Positions 49,409 to 63,386 of a stretch of 64,000 nt of DNA are shown here, in pieces. Below the pieces are notes generated by a model. That model searched no databases, had not been told where the DNA came from, and worked only from the letters and a program-made list of their open reading frames with translations. Position 1 is the first letter of the stretch, and each line of letters starts with the position of its first letter. Source of the stretch: Ptiloglossa arizonensis (Eukaryota > Arthropoda > Insecta > Hymenoptera > Colletidae). The translations under genes and the position numbers were made by a program. Location of the stretch: positions 62,001 to 126,000 of the forward strand of contig NW_027478540.1 in the NCBI RefSeq assembly GCF_051014685.1, read 5' to 3'.

Positions 49409-52400
49409 GAAACGGAGAAGCGGAGAAACAGAGAAACGGAGAAACGGAGAAACGAAGAAACGAAGGAAGAAACGGAGAAACGAAGAAATAAACGGAGAAA
49501 CGATGAAAGAAACGGAGAAACGAACAAAGGAACGAACAAACAAACAAAGAAACGGAGAAACGAAAAAAGAAACGGAGAAACGGACAAAGAAACGGAGAAA
49601 CGAAGAAAGAAACGGCGAAACGGAGAAATAAATGGGGAAACGAACAAAGAAATGGAGAAACGAACAATGAAACGGAGAACCGAAGAAAGAAACGGAGAAA
49701 TAAATGGAAAAACGAAGAAATAAACGGAGAAACGATGAAAGAAACGGAGAAACGAAGAAAGAAACGAAGAAACGAAGAAAGGAACGGAGAAACGAACAAA
49801 GAAACGGAGAAACGATGAAAGAAACGGAGAAACGAACAAAGAAACGAAGAAACGAAGAAGGATACGGAGAATCGGAGAAATAAATGGATAAACGAAGAAA
49901 TAAACCGAGAAACGGAGAAAGAAACGGAGAAACGAACAAAGAAACGGTGAAACGAACAAAGAAACGGAGAAACGAACAAAGAAACGGAGAAACGATGAAA
50001 GAAACGGAGAAACGAAGAAAGAAACGAAGAAACGAAGAAAGAAACGGAGAAACGAAGAATGAAACGGAGAATCGGAGAAATAAATGGAGAAACGAAGAAA
50101 GAAACCGAGAAACGGAGAAACGAACAAAGAAACGGAGAAACGAACAAACAAACGGAGAAACGATCAAAGAAACCGAGAAACGGAGAAATAAATGGACAAA
50201 CGAAGAAATAAACGGAGAAACGTAGAAAGGAACGGAGAAACGAACAAAGTAACGGGGAAACGATGAAAGAAACGGAGAAACGAAGAAAGAAACGGAGATT
50301 CGGGGAAATAAATGGAGAAATGAAGAACTAAACGGAGAAACGAACAAAGAAACTGAGAAACAAAGAAAGAAACGGAGAAACGAACAAAGAAACGGAGAAA
50401 CGAACAAAGAATCGGGAAACGAAGAATGAAACGGAGAAACGAAGAATGAAACGGAGAAACGAAGAAAGAAACGGAGAAACGACGAAAGAAACGGAGAAAC
50501 GAAGAAAGAAACGGAGAAACGAAGAAAGAAACGGAGAAACAAACAAAGAAACGAAGAAACGGAGAAACGAACAAAGAAACAGAGAAACGAAGAAAGAAAC
50601 GGAGAAATGAACAAAGAAACGAAGAAACGAACAAAGAAACGGAGAAACGAACAAAGAAACGGAGAAACGATGAAAGAAACGGAGAAACGAAGAAAGAAAC
50701 GAAGAAACGGAGAAAGAAACGGAGTAACGAAGAAAGAAACGAAGAAACGAAGAAAGAAACGGAGAAACGAAGAAAGGATCGGAGAAACGAACAAAGAAAC
50801 GGAGAAACGATGAAAGAAACGGAGAAACGAAGAAAGAAACGAAGAAACGAAGAAAGAAACGGAGAAACGAACAAAGAAACGGAGAAACGAATAAAGAAAC
50901 GGAGAAACGGAGAAGTAAATGGAGAAACGAAGAAATAAACGGAGAAACGAAGAAAAAAACGGAGAAACGAAGAAAGAAACGGAGAAACGAAGAAAGAAAC
51001 GGAGAAATAAATGGGGAAACGAACATAGAAATGGAGAAGCGAACAAAGAAACGGAGAAACGAAGAAAGAAACGGAGAAACGAAGAAAGAAACTGAGAAAC
51101 GGAGAAATAAATGGAGAAACGAAGAAACAAACAGAGAAACGATCAAAGAAACGGACAAACGAAGAAAGAAACGGAGAAACGGAGAGAGAAATGGAGAAAC
51201 GAACAAAGAAACGGAGAAACGAACAAAGAAACGGAGAAACGGAGAAATAAATGGAGAAACGAAGAAATAAACGGAGAAACGAAGAAAGGAACGGAGAAAC
51301 GAACAAAGAAACGGAGAAATAAATGGACAAACTAAGAAATAAACGGAAAGTCGAAGAAAGAAACGGAGGAACGAAGAAAGAAACGGAGAAACGATGAAAG
51401 AAACGGAGAAACAAAGAAAGAATAGAAGAAAGAAACGGAGAAACGAAGAAAGAAACGGAGAAACGGAGAAATAAATGGACAAACGAAGAAATATACGGAG
51501 AAACGAAGAAAGGAGCGGAGAAACGAACAAAGGAATGGAGAAACGAGCAAAGAAACGGAGAAACGAACAAAGAAACGGAGAAACGGAGAAATAAATGGAG
51601 GAACGAAGAAATAAACGGAGAAACGAAGAAAGGAACGGAGAAACGAACAAAGAAACGGAGAAACGATGAAAGAAACGGAGAAACGAAGAATGAAACGGAG
51701 AAACGAAGAAAGAAACGGAGAAACGACGAAAGAAACCGAGAAACGGAGAAAGAAACGGAGAAACGAACAAAGAAACGGGGAAAAGAACAAAGAAACGGAG
51801 AAACGAACAAAGAAACGGAGAAACGAACAAAGAAACGGAGAAACGGAGAAACGGAGAAACGGAGAAACGGAGAAATAAATGGAGAAACGAAGAAATAAAC
51901 GGAGAAACGAAGAAAGAAAAGGAGAAACAAAGAAAGAAACGGAGAATCGGAGAAAGAAACGGAGTAACGAAGAACGAAACAAAGAAACGAAGAAAGAAAC
52001 GGAGAAACGAAGAAAGAAACGGAGAAACGAAGAAAGAAACGGAGAAACGAACAAAGAAACAGAGAAACGAACAAAGAAACGAAGACCCGGAGAAATAAAT
52101 GGAGAAACTAAGAAATAAACGGAAAGTCGAAGAAAGTAACGGAGAAACGAAGAAAGGAACGGAGAAACGAACAAAGAAACGGAGAAACGATGAAGGAAAC
52201 GGAGAAACGAAGAAAGAAACGAAGAAACGAAGAAAGAAACGGAGAAACGAAGAATGAACCGGAGAATCGGAGAAATAAATGGAGAAACGAAGAAAGAAAC
52301 CGAGAAACGGAGAAACGAACAAAGAAACGGAGAAACGAACAAACAAACGGAGAAACGAACAAAGAAACCGAGAAACGGAGAAATAAATGGAGAAACGAAG

Positions 52401-54143
52401 AAATAAACGGAGAAACGTAGAAAGGAACGGAGAAACGAACAAAGTAACGGGGAAACGATGAAAGAAACGGAGAAACGAAGAAAGAAACGGAGATTCGGGG
52501 AAATAAATGGAAAAATGAAGAACTAAACGGAAAAACGAACAAAGAAACTGAGAAACAAAGAAAGAAACGGAGAAACGAACAAAGAAACGGAGAAACGAAG
52601 AAAGAATCGGGAAACGAAGAAAGAAACGGAGAAACGAAGAATGAAACGGAGAAACGAAGAAAGAAACAGAGAAACGAACAAAGAAACGAAGACACGGTGA
52701 AATAAATGGAGAAACAAACAAAGAAACGGAGAAACGGAGAAACGGAGAAATAAATGGAGAAACTAAGAAATAAACGGAAAGTCGAAGAAAGAAACGGAGG
52801 AACGAAGAAAGAAACGGAGAAACGATGAAAGAAACGGAGAAACAAAGAAAGAATAGAAGAAAGAAACGGAGAAACGAAGAAAGAAACGGAGAATCGGAGA
52901 AACGAAGACAGAAACGGAGAAACGAAGAAAGAAACGGAGAAACGAAGAAAGAAACGGAGAAACGAACAAAGAAACGAAGAAACGGAGAAACGAACAAAGA
53001 AACAGAGAAACGAAGAAAGAAACGGAGAAATGAACAAAGAAACGAAGAAACGAACAAAGAAACGGAGAAACGAACAAAGAAACGGAGAAACGAAGAAAGA
53101 AACGGAGAAACGAACAAGGAAACGGAGAAACGAACAAAGAAACGGAGAAACGAAGAAAGAAACGGAGAAAGGAAGAAAGAAACGGAGAAACGAAGAAAGA
53201 AACGGAAAAACGGAGAAATAAATGGAGAAACGAAGAAATAAACGGAGAAACGAACAAAGAAACGGAGAAACGAAGAAAGAAACGGAGAAACGAAGAAAGA
53301 AACGGAGAAACGAAGAAACAAACGGAGAAACGAAGAAAGAAACGGAGAAACGGAGAAGTAAATGGAGAAACGAAGAAATAAACGGAGAAACGAACAAAGA
53401 AACGGAGAAACGAAGAAAGAAACGGAGAAACGAACATAGAAACGGAGAAACGAAGAAAGAAACGAAGAAACGAAGAAAGAAACGGAGAAAAGAAGAAAGA
53501 AACGGAGAAACGAAGAAAGAAACGGAGAAACGAAGAAAGAAACGAAGAAAGAAACGGAGAAACGAAGAAAGAAACGAAGAAACGAAGAAAGAAACGGAGA
53601 ATCGGAGAAATAAATGGAGAAACGAAGAAATAAACCGAGAAACGGAGAAAGAAACGGAGAAACGAACAAAGAAACGGAGAAACGAACAAAGAAACGGAGA
53701 AACGAAGAAAGAAACGGAGAAACGAACAAAGAAACGGAGAAACGAAGAAAGAAACAGAGAAACGGAGAAATAAATGGAGAAACGAAGAAATAAACGGAGA
53801 AACGAAGAAAGAAACGGAGAAACGAAGAAAGAAACGGAGAAACGAACAAAGAAACGGAGAAACGAACAAAGAAACGGAGAAACGAACAAAGAAACGGAGA
53901 AACGAAAAAAGACACGGAGAAACGAAGAAAGAAACGGAGAATCAGAGAAATAAATGGAGAAACGTAGGAATAAACCGAGAAACGAACAAAGAAACGGAGA
54001 AACGAAGAAAGAAACGGAGAAACGAAGAAGGAAACGGAGAAACGAACAAAGAAACGGAGAAACGAAGAAAGAAACGGAGAAACGAAGAAAGAAACGAAGA
54101 AACGAAGAACGAAACGGAGAAACGAAGACAGAAACGGAGAAAC

Positions 54144-54783
54144 GTTTCTCCGTTTCTCGGTTTTTCCGTTTCTTCGTTTCTCCGTTTCTCGGTTTCTCAG
54201 TTTTTCCGTTTCTCCGTTTCTCCGTTTCTCGGTTTCTCCGTTTCTCCGTTTCTGTGTTTCTCCGTTTCTCCGTTTCTCGGTTTCTCCGTTTCTCCGTTTC
54301 TCCGTTTCTCGGTTTCTCCGTTTCTCCGTTTCTCCGTTTCTCCGTTTCTCGGTTTCTCCGTTTCTCTGATTCTCAGTTTCTCCGTTTCTCGGTTTCTCCG
54401 ATTCTCGGTTTTTCAGATTTTCGGTTTCTCCGTTTCTCGGTTTCTCCGTTTCTCTGTTTCTCCGTTTCTCCGTTTCTCGGTTTCTCCGTTTCTCCGTTTC
54501 TCCGTTTCTCCGTTTCTCCGTTTCTCCGTTTCTCGGTTTCTCCGTTTCTCCGTTTCTCGGTTTCTCCGTTTCTCGGTTTTTCCGTTTCTCCGTTTCTCCG
54601 TTTCTTGGTTTCTCCGTTTCTCCGTTTCTCAGTTTTTCCGTTTCTCCGTTTTTCCGTTTCTCCGTTTCTCAGTTTTTCCGTTTCTCCGTTTCTCCGTTTC
54701 TCCGTTTCTCAGTTTCTCCGTTTCTCGGTTTCTCCGTTTCTCCGTTTTTCGGTTTTTCCGTTTCTCCGTTTCACCGTTTTTTG
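54144..54783. repeat. 8-bp subarray with boundary marker (A8, Y side)
   Basis: Units TTTCTCCG, TTTCTCGG and TTTCTCAG, with some TTTTTCCG, and no 12-bp partner until the marker at 54766-54783. Beyond the marker comes TTTGTTCCTCCGTTTC, as in A7. Confidence 0.9.
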
Positions 54784-55800
54784 TTTGTTCCTCCGTTTCT
54801 TTCTTCGATTCTCCGTTTATTTCTTCGTTTCTCCATTTATTTCTCCGTTTCTTTCTTCGTTTCTCCGTTTCTCGGTTTATTTCTTCGTTTCTCCATTTAT
54901 TTCTCCGATTCTCCGTTTCTTCGTTTCTTTCTTCGTCTCTTCGTTTCTTTCTTCGTTTCTACGTTTCTTTCTTCGTTTCTCCGTTTGTTTCTTCGTTTCT
55001 CCATTTATTTCTTCGTTTCTCCGTTTCTTTCTTCGTTTCTCCGTTTATTTCTTCGTTTCTCCATTTATTTCTCCGTTTCTCCGTTTCTTTCTTCGTTTCT
55101 CCGTTTCTTTCTTCGTTTCTCCGTTTCTTTCTTCGTTACTCCGTTTCTTTCTTCGTTTCTTCGTTTCTTTCTTCGTTTCTCCGTTTCTTTCTTCGTTTCT
55201 CCGTTTCTTTCTTCGTTTCTCCGTTTCTTTCTTCGTTTCTCCGTTTATTTCTTCGTTTCTCCATTCATTTCTCTGTTTCTCCGTTTCTTTCTTCGTTTCT
55301 CCGTTTCTTTCCTCGATTCTCCGTTTCTTTCTTCGTTTCTCCGTTTCTTTGTTCCTTTCTCCGCTTCTTTCTCCGTTTCTCGGTTTATTTCTTCGTTTCT
55401 CCATTTATTTCTTCGTTTCTCCATTTATTTCTCCGTTTCTCCGTTTCTTTCTTCGTTTCTCCGTTTCTTTTTTCGTTTCTCCGTTTCTTTGTTCGTTTCT
55501 CCGTTTCTTTGTTCGTTTCTCCGTTTCTTTCTTTGTTTCTCCGTTTCTTTCTTCATTTCTCCGTTTATTTCTTCGTTTCTCCGTTTCATTCTTCGTTTCT
55601 GCGTTTCTTTGTTCGTTTCTCTGTTTCTTTCTTCGTTTCTCCGTTTCTTTCTCCGTTTCTCGGTTTATTTCTTCGTTTCTCCGTTTATTTCTTCGTTTCT
55701 TCGTTTCTTTCTTCATTTCTCCGTTTCTTTCTTCGTTTCTCCGTTTCTTTCTTCGTTTCATCGTTTATTTCTTCGTTTCTCCATTTATTTCTCCGTTTCT

Positions 55801-58800
55801 CCGTTTCTTTCTTCGTTTCTCCGTTTCTTTCTTCGTTTCTCCGTTTATTTCTTCGTTTCTCCGTTTCATTCTTCGTTTCTGCGTTTCTTTGTTCGTTTCT
55901 CCGTTTCTTTGTTCGTTTCTCCGTTTCTTTGTTCGTTTCACCGTTTCTTTGTTCGTTTCTCCGTTTCATTCTTCGTTTCTCCGTTTCTTTCTTCGTTTCT
56001 CCGTTTCTTTCTTCCTTTCTCCGTTTCTTTCTTCGTTTCCCGTTTCTTTTTTCGTTTCTCCGTTTCTTTGTTTGTTTCTCCGTTTCTTTCTTTGTTTCTC
56101 CGTTTCTTTGTTCGTTTCTCCGTTTATTTCTTCATTTCTCCATTTATTTCTCCGATTCTCCGTTTCTTTCTTCGTTTCTCCGTTTATTTCTTCGTTTCTC
56201 CATTTATTTCTCCGTTTCTCCGTTTCTTTCTTCGTTTCTCCGTTTCTTTCTTCGTTTCTCCGTTTCTTTCTTCGTATCTCCGTTTCTTTCTTGGTTTCTC
56301 CGTTTCTTTCTTCGTTTCTCCGTTTCTTTCTCCGTTTCTCCGTTTCTTTCTTCGTTTCTCCGTTTCTTGCTTCGTTTCTCCGTTTATTTCTTCATTTCTC
56401 CATTTATTTCTCCGATTCTCCATTTATTTCTTCGTTTCTCCGTTTATTTCTTCATTTCTCCATTTATTTCTCCGATTCTCCGTTTCTTTCTTCATTTCTC
56501 CGTTTATTTCTTCGTTTCTCCATTTATTTCTCCGTTTCTCCGTTTCTTTCCTCGTTTCTCCGTTTCATTCTTCGTTTCTCCGTTTCTTTGTTCGTTTCTC
56601 CGTTTCTTTCTTCGTTTCTCCGTTTCTATCTTCGTTTCTCCGTTTATTTCTTCGTTTCTCCATTTATTTCTCCGTTTCTCCGTTTCTTTGTTCGTGTCTC
56701 CGTTTCTTTGTTCGTTTCTCCGTTTCATTGTTCGTTTCTCCGTTTCTTTGTTCGTTTCTCCGTTTCTTTGTTCGTTTCACCGTTTCTTTGTTCGTTTCTC
56801 CGTTTCATGCTTCGTTTCTCCGTTTCTTTCTTCGTTTCTCCGTGTCTTTGTTCGTTTCTCCGTTTCTTTGTTCGTTTCCCGTATCTTTCTTCGTTTTTCC
56901 GTGTCTTTGTTCGTTTCTGCGTTTCTTTCTTTGTTTCTCCGTTTCTTTGTTCGTTTCTCCGTTTATTTCTTCATTTCTCCATTTATTTCCCCGATTCTTC
57001 GTTTCTTTCTTCGTTTCTCCGTTTATTTCTTCGTTTCTCCATTTATTTCTCCGTTTCTCCGTTTCTTTCTTCGTTTCTCCGTTTCCTTCTTCGTTTCTCC
57101 GTTTCTTTCTTCGTATCTCCGTTTCTTTCTTCGTTTCTCCGTTTCTTTCTTCGTTTCTCCGTTTCATTCTTCGTATCTCCGTTTCTTTCTTCCTTTCTCC
57201 GTTTATTTCTTCGTTTCTCCATTTATTTCTCCGTTTCTCCGTTTCTTTCTTCGTTTCTCCGTTTCTTTGTTCGTATCTCCGTTTCTTTCTTCGTTTTTCC
57301 GTTTCTTTCTTCGTTTCTCCATTTCATTCTTCGTATCTCCGTTTCTTTCTTCGTTTCTCCGTTTATTTCTTCGTTTCTCCATTTATTTCTCCGTTTCTCC
57401 GTTTCTTTCTTCGTTTCTCCGTTTCTTTGTTCGTATCTCCGTTTCTTTCTTCGGTTCTCCGTTTCTTTCTTCGTTTCTCCGTTTCTTTCTTCGTTTCTCC
57501 ATTTATTTCTCCGTTTCTCCGTTTCTTTCTTCGTTTCTCCGTTTCTTTGTTCGTATCTCCGTTTCTTTCTTCGTTTCTCCGTTTCTTTCTTCGTTTCTCC
57601 GTTTCATTCTTCGTATCTCCGTTTCTTTCTTCGTTTCTCCGTTTATTTCTTCGTTTCTCCATTTATTTCTCCGTTTCTCCGTTTCTTTCTTCGTTTCTCC
57701 GTTTCTTTGTTCGCATCTCCGTTTCTTTCTTCGGTTCTCCGTTTCTTTCTTCGTTTCTCCGTTTCTTTCTTCGTTTCTCCGATTATTTCTTCGTTTCTCC
57801 ATTTATTTCTCCGTTTCTCCGTTTCTTTCTTCGGTTCTCCGTTTCTTTCTTCGTTTCTCCGTTTCTTTCTTCGTTTCTCCGTTTATTTCTTCGTTTCTCC
57901 GTTTCATTCTTCGTTTCTGCGTTTCTTTGTTCGTTTCTCCGTTTCTTTGTTCGTTTCTCCGTTTCTTTGTTCGTTTCACCGTTTCTTTGTTCGTTTCTCC
58001 GTTTCATTCTTCGTTTCTCCGTTTCTTTCTTCGTTTCTCCGTTTCTTTCTTCCTTTCTCCGTTTCTTTCTTCGTTTCCCGTTTCTTTTTTCGTTTCTCCG
58101 TTTCTTTGTTTGTTTCTCCGTTTCTTTCTTTGTTTCTCCGTTTCTTTGTTCGTTTCTCCGTTTATTTCTTCATTTCTCCATTTATTTCTCCGATTCTCCG
58201 TTTCTTTCTTCGTTTCTCCGTTTATTTCTTCGTTTCTCCATTTATTTCTCCGTTTCTCCGTTTCTTTCTTCGTTTCTCCGTTTCTTTCTTCGTTTCTCCG
58301 TTTCTTTCTTCGTATCTCCGTTTCTTTCTTGGTTTCTCCGTTTCTTTCTTCGTTTCTCCGTTTCTTTCTCCGTTTCTCCGTTTCTTTCTTCGTTTCTCCG
58401 TTTCTTGCTTCGTTTCTCCGTTTATTTCTTCATTTCTCCATTTATTTCTCCGATTCTCCATTTATTTCTTCGTTTCTCCGTTTATTTCTTCATTTCTCCA
58501 TTTATTTCTCCGATTCTCCGTTTCTTTCTTCATTTCTCCGTTTATTTCTTCGTTTCTCCATTTATTTCTCCGTTTCTCCGTTTCTTTCCTCGTTTCTCCG
58601 TTTCATTCTTCGTTTCTCCGTTTCTTTGTTCGTTTCTCCGTTTCTTTCTTCGTTTCTCCGTTTCTATCTTCGTTTCTCCGTTTATTTCTTCGTTTCTCCA
58701 TTTATTTCTCCGTTTCTCCGTTTCTTTGTTCGTGTCTCCGTTTCTTTGTTCGTTTCTCCGTTTCATTGTTCGTTTCTCCGTTTCTTTGTTCGTTTCTCCG

Positions 58801-59876
58801 TTTCTTTGTTCGTTTCACCGTTTCTTTGTTCGTTTCTCCGTTTCATGCTTCGTTTCTCCGTTTCTTTCTTCGTTTCTCCGTGTCTTTGTTCGTTTCTCCG
58901 TTTCTTTGTTCGTTTCCCGTATCTTTCTTCGTTTTTCCGTGTCTTTGTTCGTTTCTGCGTTTCTTTCTTTGTTTCTCCGTTTCTTTGTTCGTTTCTCCGT
59001 TTATTTCTTCATTTCTCCATTTATTTCCCCGATTCTTCGTTTCTTTCTTCGTTTCTCCGTTTATTTCTTCGTTTCTCCATTTATTTCTCCGTTTCTCCGT
59101 TTCTTTCTTCGTTTCTCCGTTTCCTTCTTCGTTTCTCCGTTTCTTTCTTCGTATCTCCGTTTCTTTCTTCGTTTCTCCGTTTCTTTCTTCGTTTCTCCGT
59201 TTCATTCTTCGTATCTCCGTTTCTTTCTTCCTTTCTCCGTTTATTTCTTCGTTTCTCCATTTATTTCTCCGTTTCTCCGTTTCTTTCTTCGTTTCTCCGT
59301 TTCTTTGTTCGTATCTCCGTTTCTTTCTTCGTTTTTCCGTTTCTTTCTTCGTTTCTCCATTTCATTCTTCGTATCTCCGTTTCTTTCTTCGTTTCTCCGT
59401 TTATTTCTTCGTTTCTCCATTTATTTCTCCGTTTCTCCGTTTCTTTCTTCGTTTCTCCGTTTCTTTGTTCGTATCTCCGTTTCTTTCTTCGGTTCTCCGT
59501 TTCTTTCTTCGTTTCTCCGTTTCTTTCTTCGTTTCTCCATTTATTTCTCCGTTTCTCCGTTTCTTTCTTCGTTTCTCCGTTTCTTTGTTCGTATCTCCGT
59601 TTCTTTCTTCGTTTCTCCGTTTCTTTCTTCGTTTCTCCGTTTCATTCTTCGTATCTCCGTTTCTTTCTTCGTTTCTCCGTTTATTTCTTCGTTTCTCCAT
59701 TTATTTCTCCGTTTCTCCGTTTCTTTCTTCGTTTCTCCGTTTCTTTGTTCGCATCTCCGTTTCTTTCTTCGGTTCTCCGTTTCTTTCTTCGTTTCTCCGT
59801 TTCTTTCTTCGTTTCTCCGATTATTTCTTCGTTTCTCCATTTATTTCTCCGTTTCTCCGTTTCTTTCTTCGGTTCT
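55801..59876. repeat. 2,038-bp tandem duplication within A8
   Basis: 55801-57838 and about 57839-59876 match throughout the stretches I compared, including rare irregularities (TTTCCCGTATC, TTCGCATCTCCG, CATGCTTCG). The period is two bases short of 102 monomers, reflecting the shared 2-bp losses. Confidence 0.9.
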
Positions 59877-62800
59877 CCGTTTCTTTCTTCGTTTCTCCGT
59901 TTCTTTCTTCGTTTCTCCATTTATTTCTTCGTTTTTCCGTTTCTTTCTTCGTTTCTCCGTTTCTTTCATCGTATCTCCGTTTCCTTCTTCGTTTCTCAGT
60001 TTCTTTCTTCGTTTCTCCGTTTCTTTCTTCGTTTCTCCGTTTCTTTCTTCGTTTCTCCGTTTCTTTCTTCGTTTCTCCGTTTCTTTCTTCGTTTCTCCGT
60101 TTATTTCTTCGTTTCTCCACTTATTTCGCAGTTTCTCCGTTTCTTTCTTCGTTTCTCCGTTTCATTGTTCGTTTCTCCGTTTCTTTGTTCGATTCTCCGT
60201 TTCTTTCTTCGTTTCTCCGTTTCTTTCTTCGTTTCTCCGTTTCATTCTCCTTTTCTCGGTTTATTTCTTCGTTCCTGCATTTATTTCTCCGATTCTCCGT
60301 TTCTTTCTTCGTTTCCTCGTTTCTTTCTTCGCTACACCGTTTCTTTCTGCGTTCCTCCGTTTCTATCTTCGTTTCTCCGTTTCTTTCTTCGTTTCTCCGT
60401 TTCTCCGTTTCTTTGTTCGTTTCTCCGTTTCTTTCTTCGTTTCTTCGTTTCTTTCTTCGTTACTCCGTTTCTTTCTTCGTTTCTCCGTTTCTTTGTTCGT
60501 TTCTCCGTTTATTTCTTCATTTCTCCATTTATTTCTCCGATTCTCCGTTTCTTTCTTCGTTTCTCCGTTTATTTCTTCGTTTCTCCATTTATTTCTCCGT
60601 TTCTCCGTTTCTTTCTTCGTTTCTCCGTTTCTTTGTTCGTATCTCCGTTTCTTTCTTCGTTTTTCCGTTTCTTTCTTCGTTTTTCCGTGTCTTTGTTCGT
60701 TTCTGCGTTTCTTTCTTTGTTTCTCCGTTTCTTTGTTCGTTTCTCCGTTTATTTCTTCATTTCTCCATTTATTTCCCCGATTCTTCGTTTCTTTCTTCGT
60801 TTCTCCGTTTATTTCTTCGTTTCTCCATTTATTTTTCCGTTTCTCCGTTTCTTTTTTCGTTTCTCCGTTTCCTTCTTCGTTTCTCCGTTTCTTTCTTCGT
60901 ATCTCCGTTTCTTTCTTCGTTTCTCCGTTTCTTTCTTCGTTTCTCCGTTTCATTCTTCGTATCTCCGTTTCTTTCTTCCTTTCTCCGTTTATTTCTTCGT
61001 TTCTCCATTTATTTCTCCGTTTCTCCGTTTCTTTCTTCGTTTCTCCGTTTCTTTGTTCGTATCTCCGTTTCTTTCTTCGTTTTTCCGTTTCTTTCTTCGT
61101 TTCTCCGTTTCATTCTTCGTATCTACGTTTCTTTCTTCGTTTCTCCGCTTATTTCTTCGTTTCTTAGTTTACTTCTTCGTTTCTCCAATTATTTCTCCGA
61201 TTCTCCGTTTCATTCTTCGTTTCTCCGTTTCTTTCTTCGTTTCTCCGTTTCTTTCTTCGTTTCTCCGTTTCTTTCTTCGTTTCTCCGTTTGTTTCTTCGT
61301 TTCTCCGTTTCTTTCTTCATTTCTCCGTTTCTTTCTTCGCTTCTCCGTTTCTTTGTTCGTTTCTCCGTTTCTTTGTTCGTTTCTCCGTTTCTTTCTCCGT
61401 TTCTTAGTTTACTTCTTCGTTTCTCCAATTATTTCTCCGATTCTCCGTTTCATTCTTCGTTTCTCCGTTTCTTTCTTCGTTTCTCCGTTTCTTTCTTCGT
61501 TTCTCCGTTTCTTTCTTCGTTTCTCCGTTTGTTTCTTCGTTTCTCCATTTACTTCTCCGTTTCTTTCTTCGTTTCTTCGTTTCTTTCTTCGTTTCTCCGT
61601 TTCTTTCTTCGTTTCTCCGTTTATTTCTTCATTTCTCCATTTATTTCTCCGATTCTCCGTTTCTTTCTTCGTTTCTTCGTTTTTTTCTTTGTTACTGCGT
61701 TTCTTTCTTCGTTTCTCCGTTTCTTTCTTCGTTTCTCTGTTTCTTTCTTCGTTTCTCCGTTTCTTTCTTCGTTTCTCCGTTTATTTCTTCGTTTCTCCAT
61801 TTATTTCTCCGTTTCTTTCTTCGTTTCTCCGTTTCTTTCTTCGTTTCTCCGTTTATTTCTTCGTTTCTCCATTTATTTCTCCGTTTCTCCGTTTCTTTGT
61901 TCGTTTCTCCGTTTCTTTGTTCGTTTCTCCGTTTCTTTGTTCGTTTCTCCGTTTCTTTCTTCGTTTCTCCGTTTCTTTGTTCGTTGCTCCGTTTCTTTCT
62001 CCGTTTCTCGGTTTATTTCTTCGTTTCTCCATTTATTTCTCCGATTCTCCGTTTCTTTCTTCGTTTCCTCGTTTCTTTCTTCGTTACTCCGTTTCTTTCT
62101 TCGTTTCTCCGTTTCTTTCTTCGTTTCTCCGTTTATTTCTTCGTTTCTCCATTTACTTCTCCGTTTCTTTCTTCGTTTCTTCGTTTCTTTCTTCATTTCT
62201 CCGTTTCTTTCTTCGTTTCTTTCTTCGTTTCTCCGTTTCTTTCATCGTTTCCCCGTTTCTTTGTTCGTTTCTCCGTTTCTTTGTTCGTTTCTCCGTTTCT
62301 TCGTTTCTTTGTTCGTTTCTCCGTTTCTTTGTTCGTTTCTCCGTTCCTTTCTTCGTTTTTCCGTTTATTTCTTCGTTTCTCCATTTACTTCTCCGTTTCT
62401 CCGCTTCCTTCTTCGTTTCTCCGTTTCTTTGTTCGTTTCTCCGTTTCTTTGCTCGATTCTCCGTTTCTTTGTTCGTTTCTCTATTTCTTTGTTCGTTTCT
62501 CCGTTTCTTTGTTCGTTTCTTCATTTCTTTGTTCGTTTCTCCGTTTCTTTGTTCGTTTCTCCGATTCTTTGTTCGTTTCTCCGTTTCTTTGTTCGTTTCT
62601 CCGTTTCTTTCTCCGTTTCTCGGTTTATTTCTTCGTTTCTCCATTTATTTCTCCGATTCTCCGCTTCTTTCTTCGTTTCTCGGTTTCCTTCTTCGTTTCT
62701 TTCTTCGTTTCTTTCTTTGTTTCTCCGTTTCTTTCTTCGTTTCTCCGTTTCTTTGTTCGTTTCTCCGTTCCTGTCTTCGTTTCTCCGTTTATTTCTTCGT

Positions 62801-63171
62801 TTCTCCATTTATTTTTCCGTTTCTCCGTTTCTTTCTTCGTTTCTCCGTTTCTTTGTTCGTTTCTCCGTTTCTTTGTTCGCTTCTTCGTTTCTTCGTTTCT
62901 TTGTTCGTTTCTCCGTTTCTTTCATCGTTTCTGCGTTTCTTTGTTCGACTCTCCGTTTCTTTGTTCGTTTCTCCGTTTCTTTCTTCGTTTCTCCGTTTCT
63001 TTCTTCGTTTCTCCGTTCATTTCTTTGTTTCTCCATTTATTTCTTCGTTTCTCCGTTTCTTTCTTCGTTTCTCCGTTTCTTTCTTCGTTTCTCCGTTTCT
63101 TTCTTCGTTTCTCCGTTTCTTCCTTCGTTTCTTCGTTTCTCCGTTTCTCCGTTTCTCCGTCTCTCCGTTTC

Positions 63172-63386
63172 GATTAAATGATTATAATAGTTATAATTTC
63201 TATTATAAATCATTTGAGCTATAGTTAAATTATACACTAATACTCTAAATACATATTTAATATATTTTGTAATCTCTTTAGCCTCCAGAAGAATTTTATT
63301 GATACTATTTACTGTATATAATAATTTACACAGATTCGGAATTAAATCTAATTATTTATTTATAATAATTAGTTTTTATTCACTTA
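63172..63386 (+). pseudogene. nad2: nad2 5' fragment, short arm (C8 left)
   Basis: Short subtype (GAGCTATAG, AAATTATACAC) with private ATTTTGTAATC and CAGATTCGGAATT. It joins array A8 at CTCTCCGTTTC|GATTAAATG. Confidence 0.85.

Larger units (their letters stand above)
49409..63171. repeat. Array A8, inversion centre at 54143/54144
   Basis: Largest array, 13.8 kb: R to 54143, Y from 54144. The centre is a perfect 28-bp palindrome (54130-54157). An 8-bp block of 640 bp lies on the Y side, ending at the marker CCGTTTCACCGTTTTTTG (54766-54783). It contains a 2,038-bp tandem duplication. The R side repeats a string with GATTCGGGGAAATAAATGG at about 50293 and 52492, and one with AAAGAATAGAAGAAAG at about 51416 and 52849. 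Confidence 0.95.

Noticed and set aside
53954..63181. Very long open frames in the arrays (up to 3,075 codons), encoding 20-residue repeats such as SSFLRFFLRFSVSFFVSPFL
   Set aside because: The monomer has no A on one strand and no T on the other, so stop codons hardly arise in any of the six frames. This frame even crosses the inversion centre at 54143, switching from a charged to a hydrophobic repeat. All three frames are equally open, and there is no start context, intron or domain.
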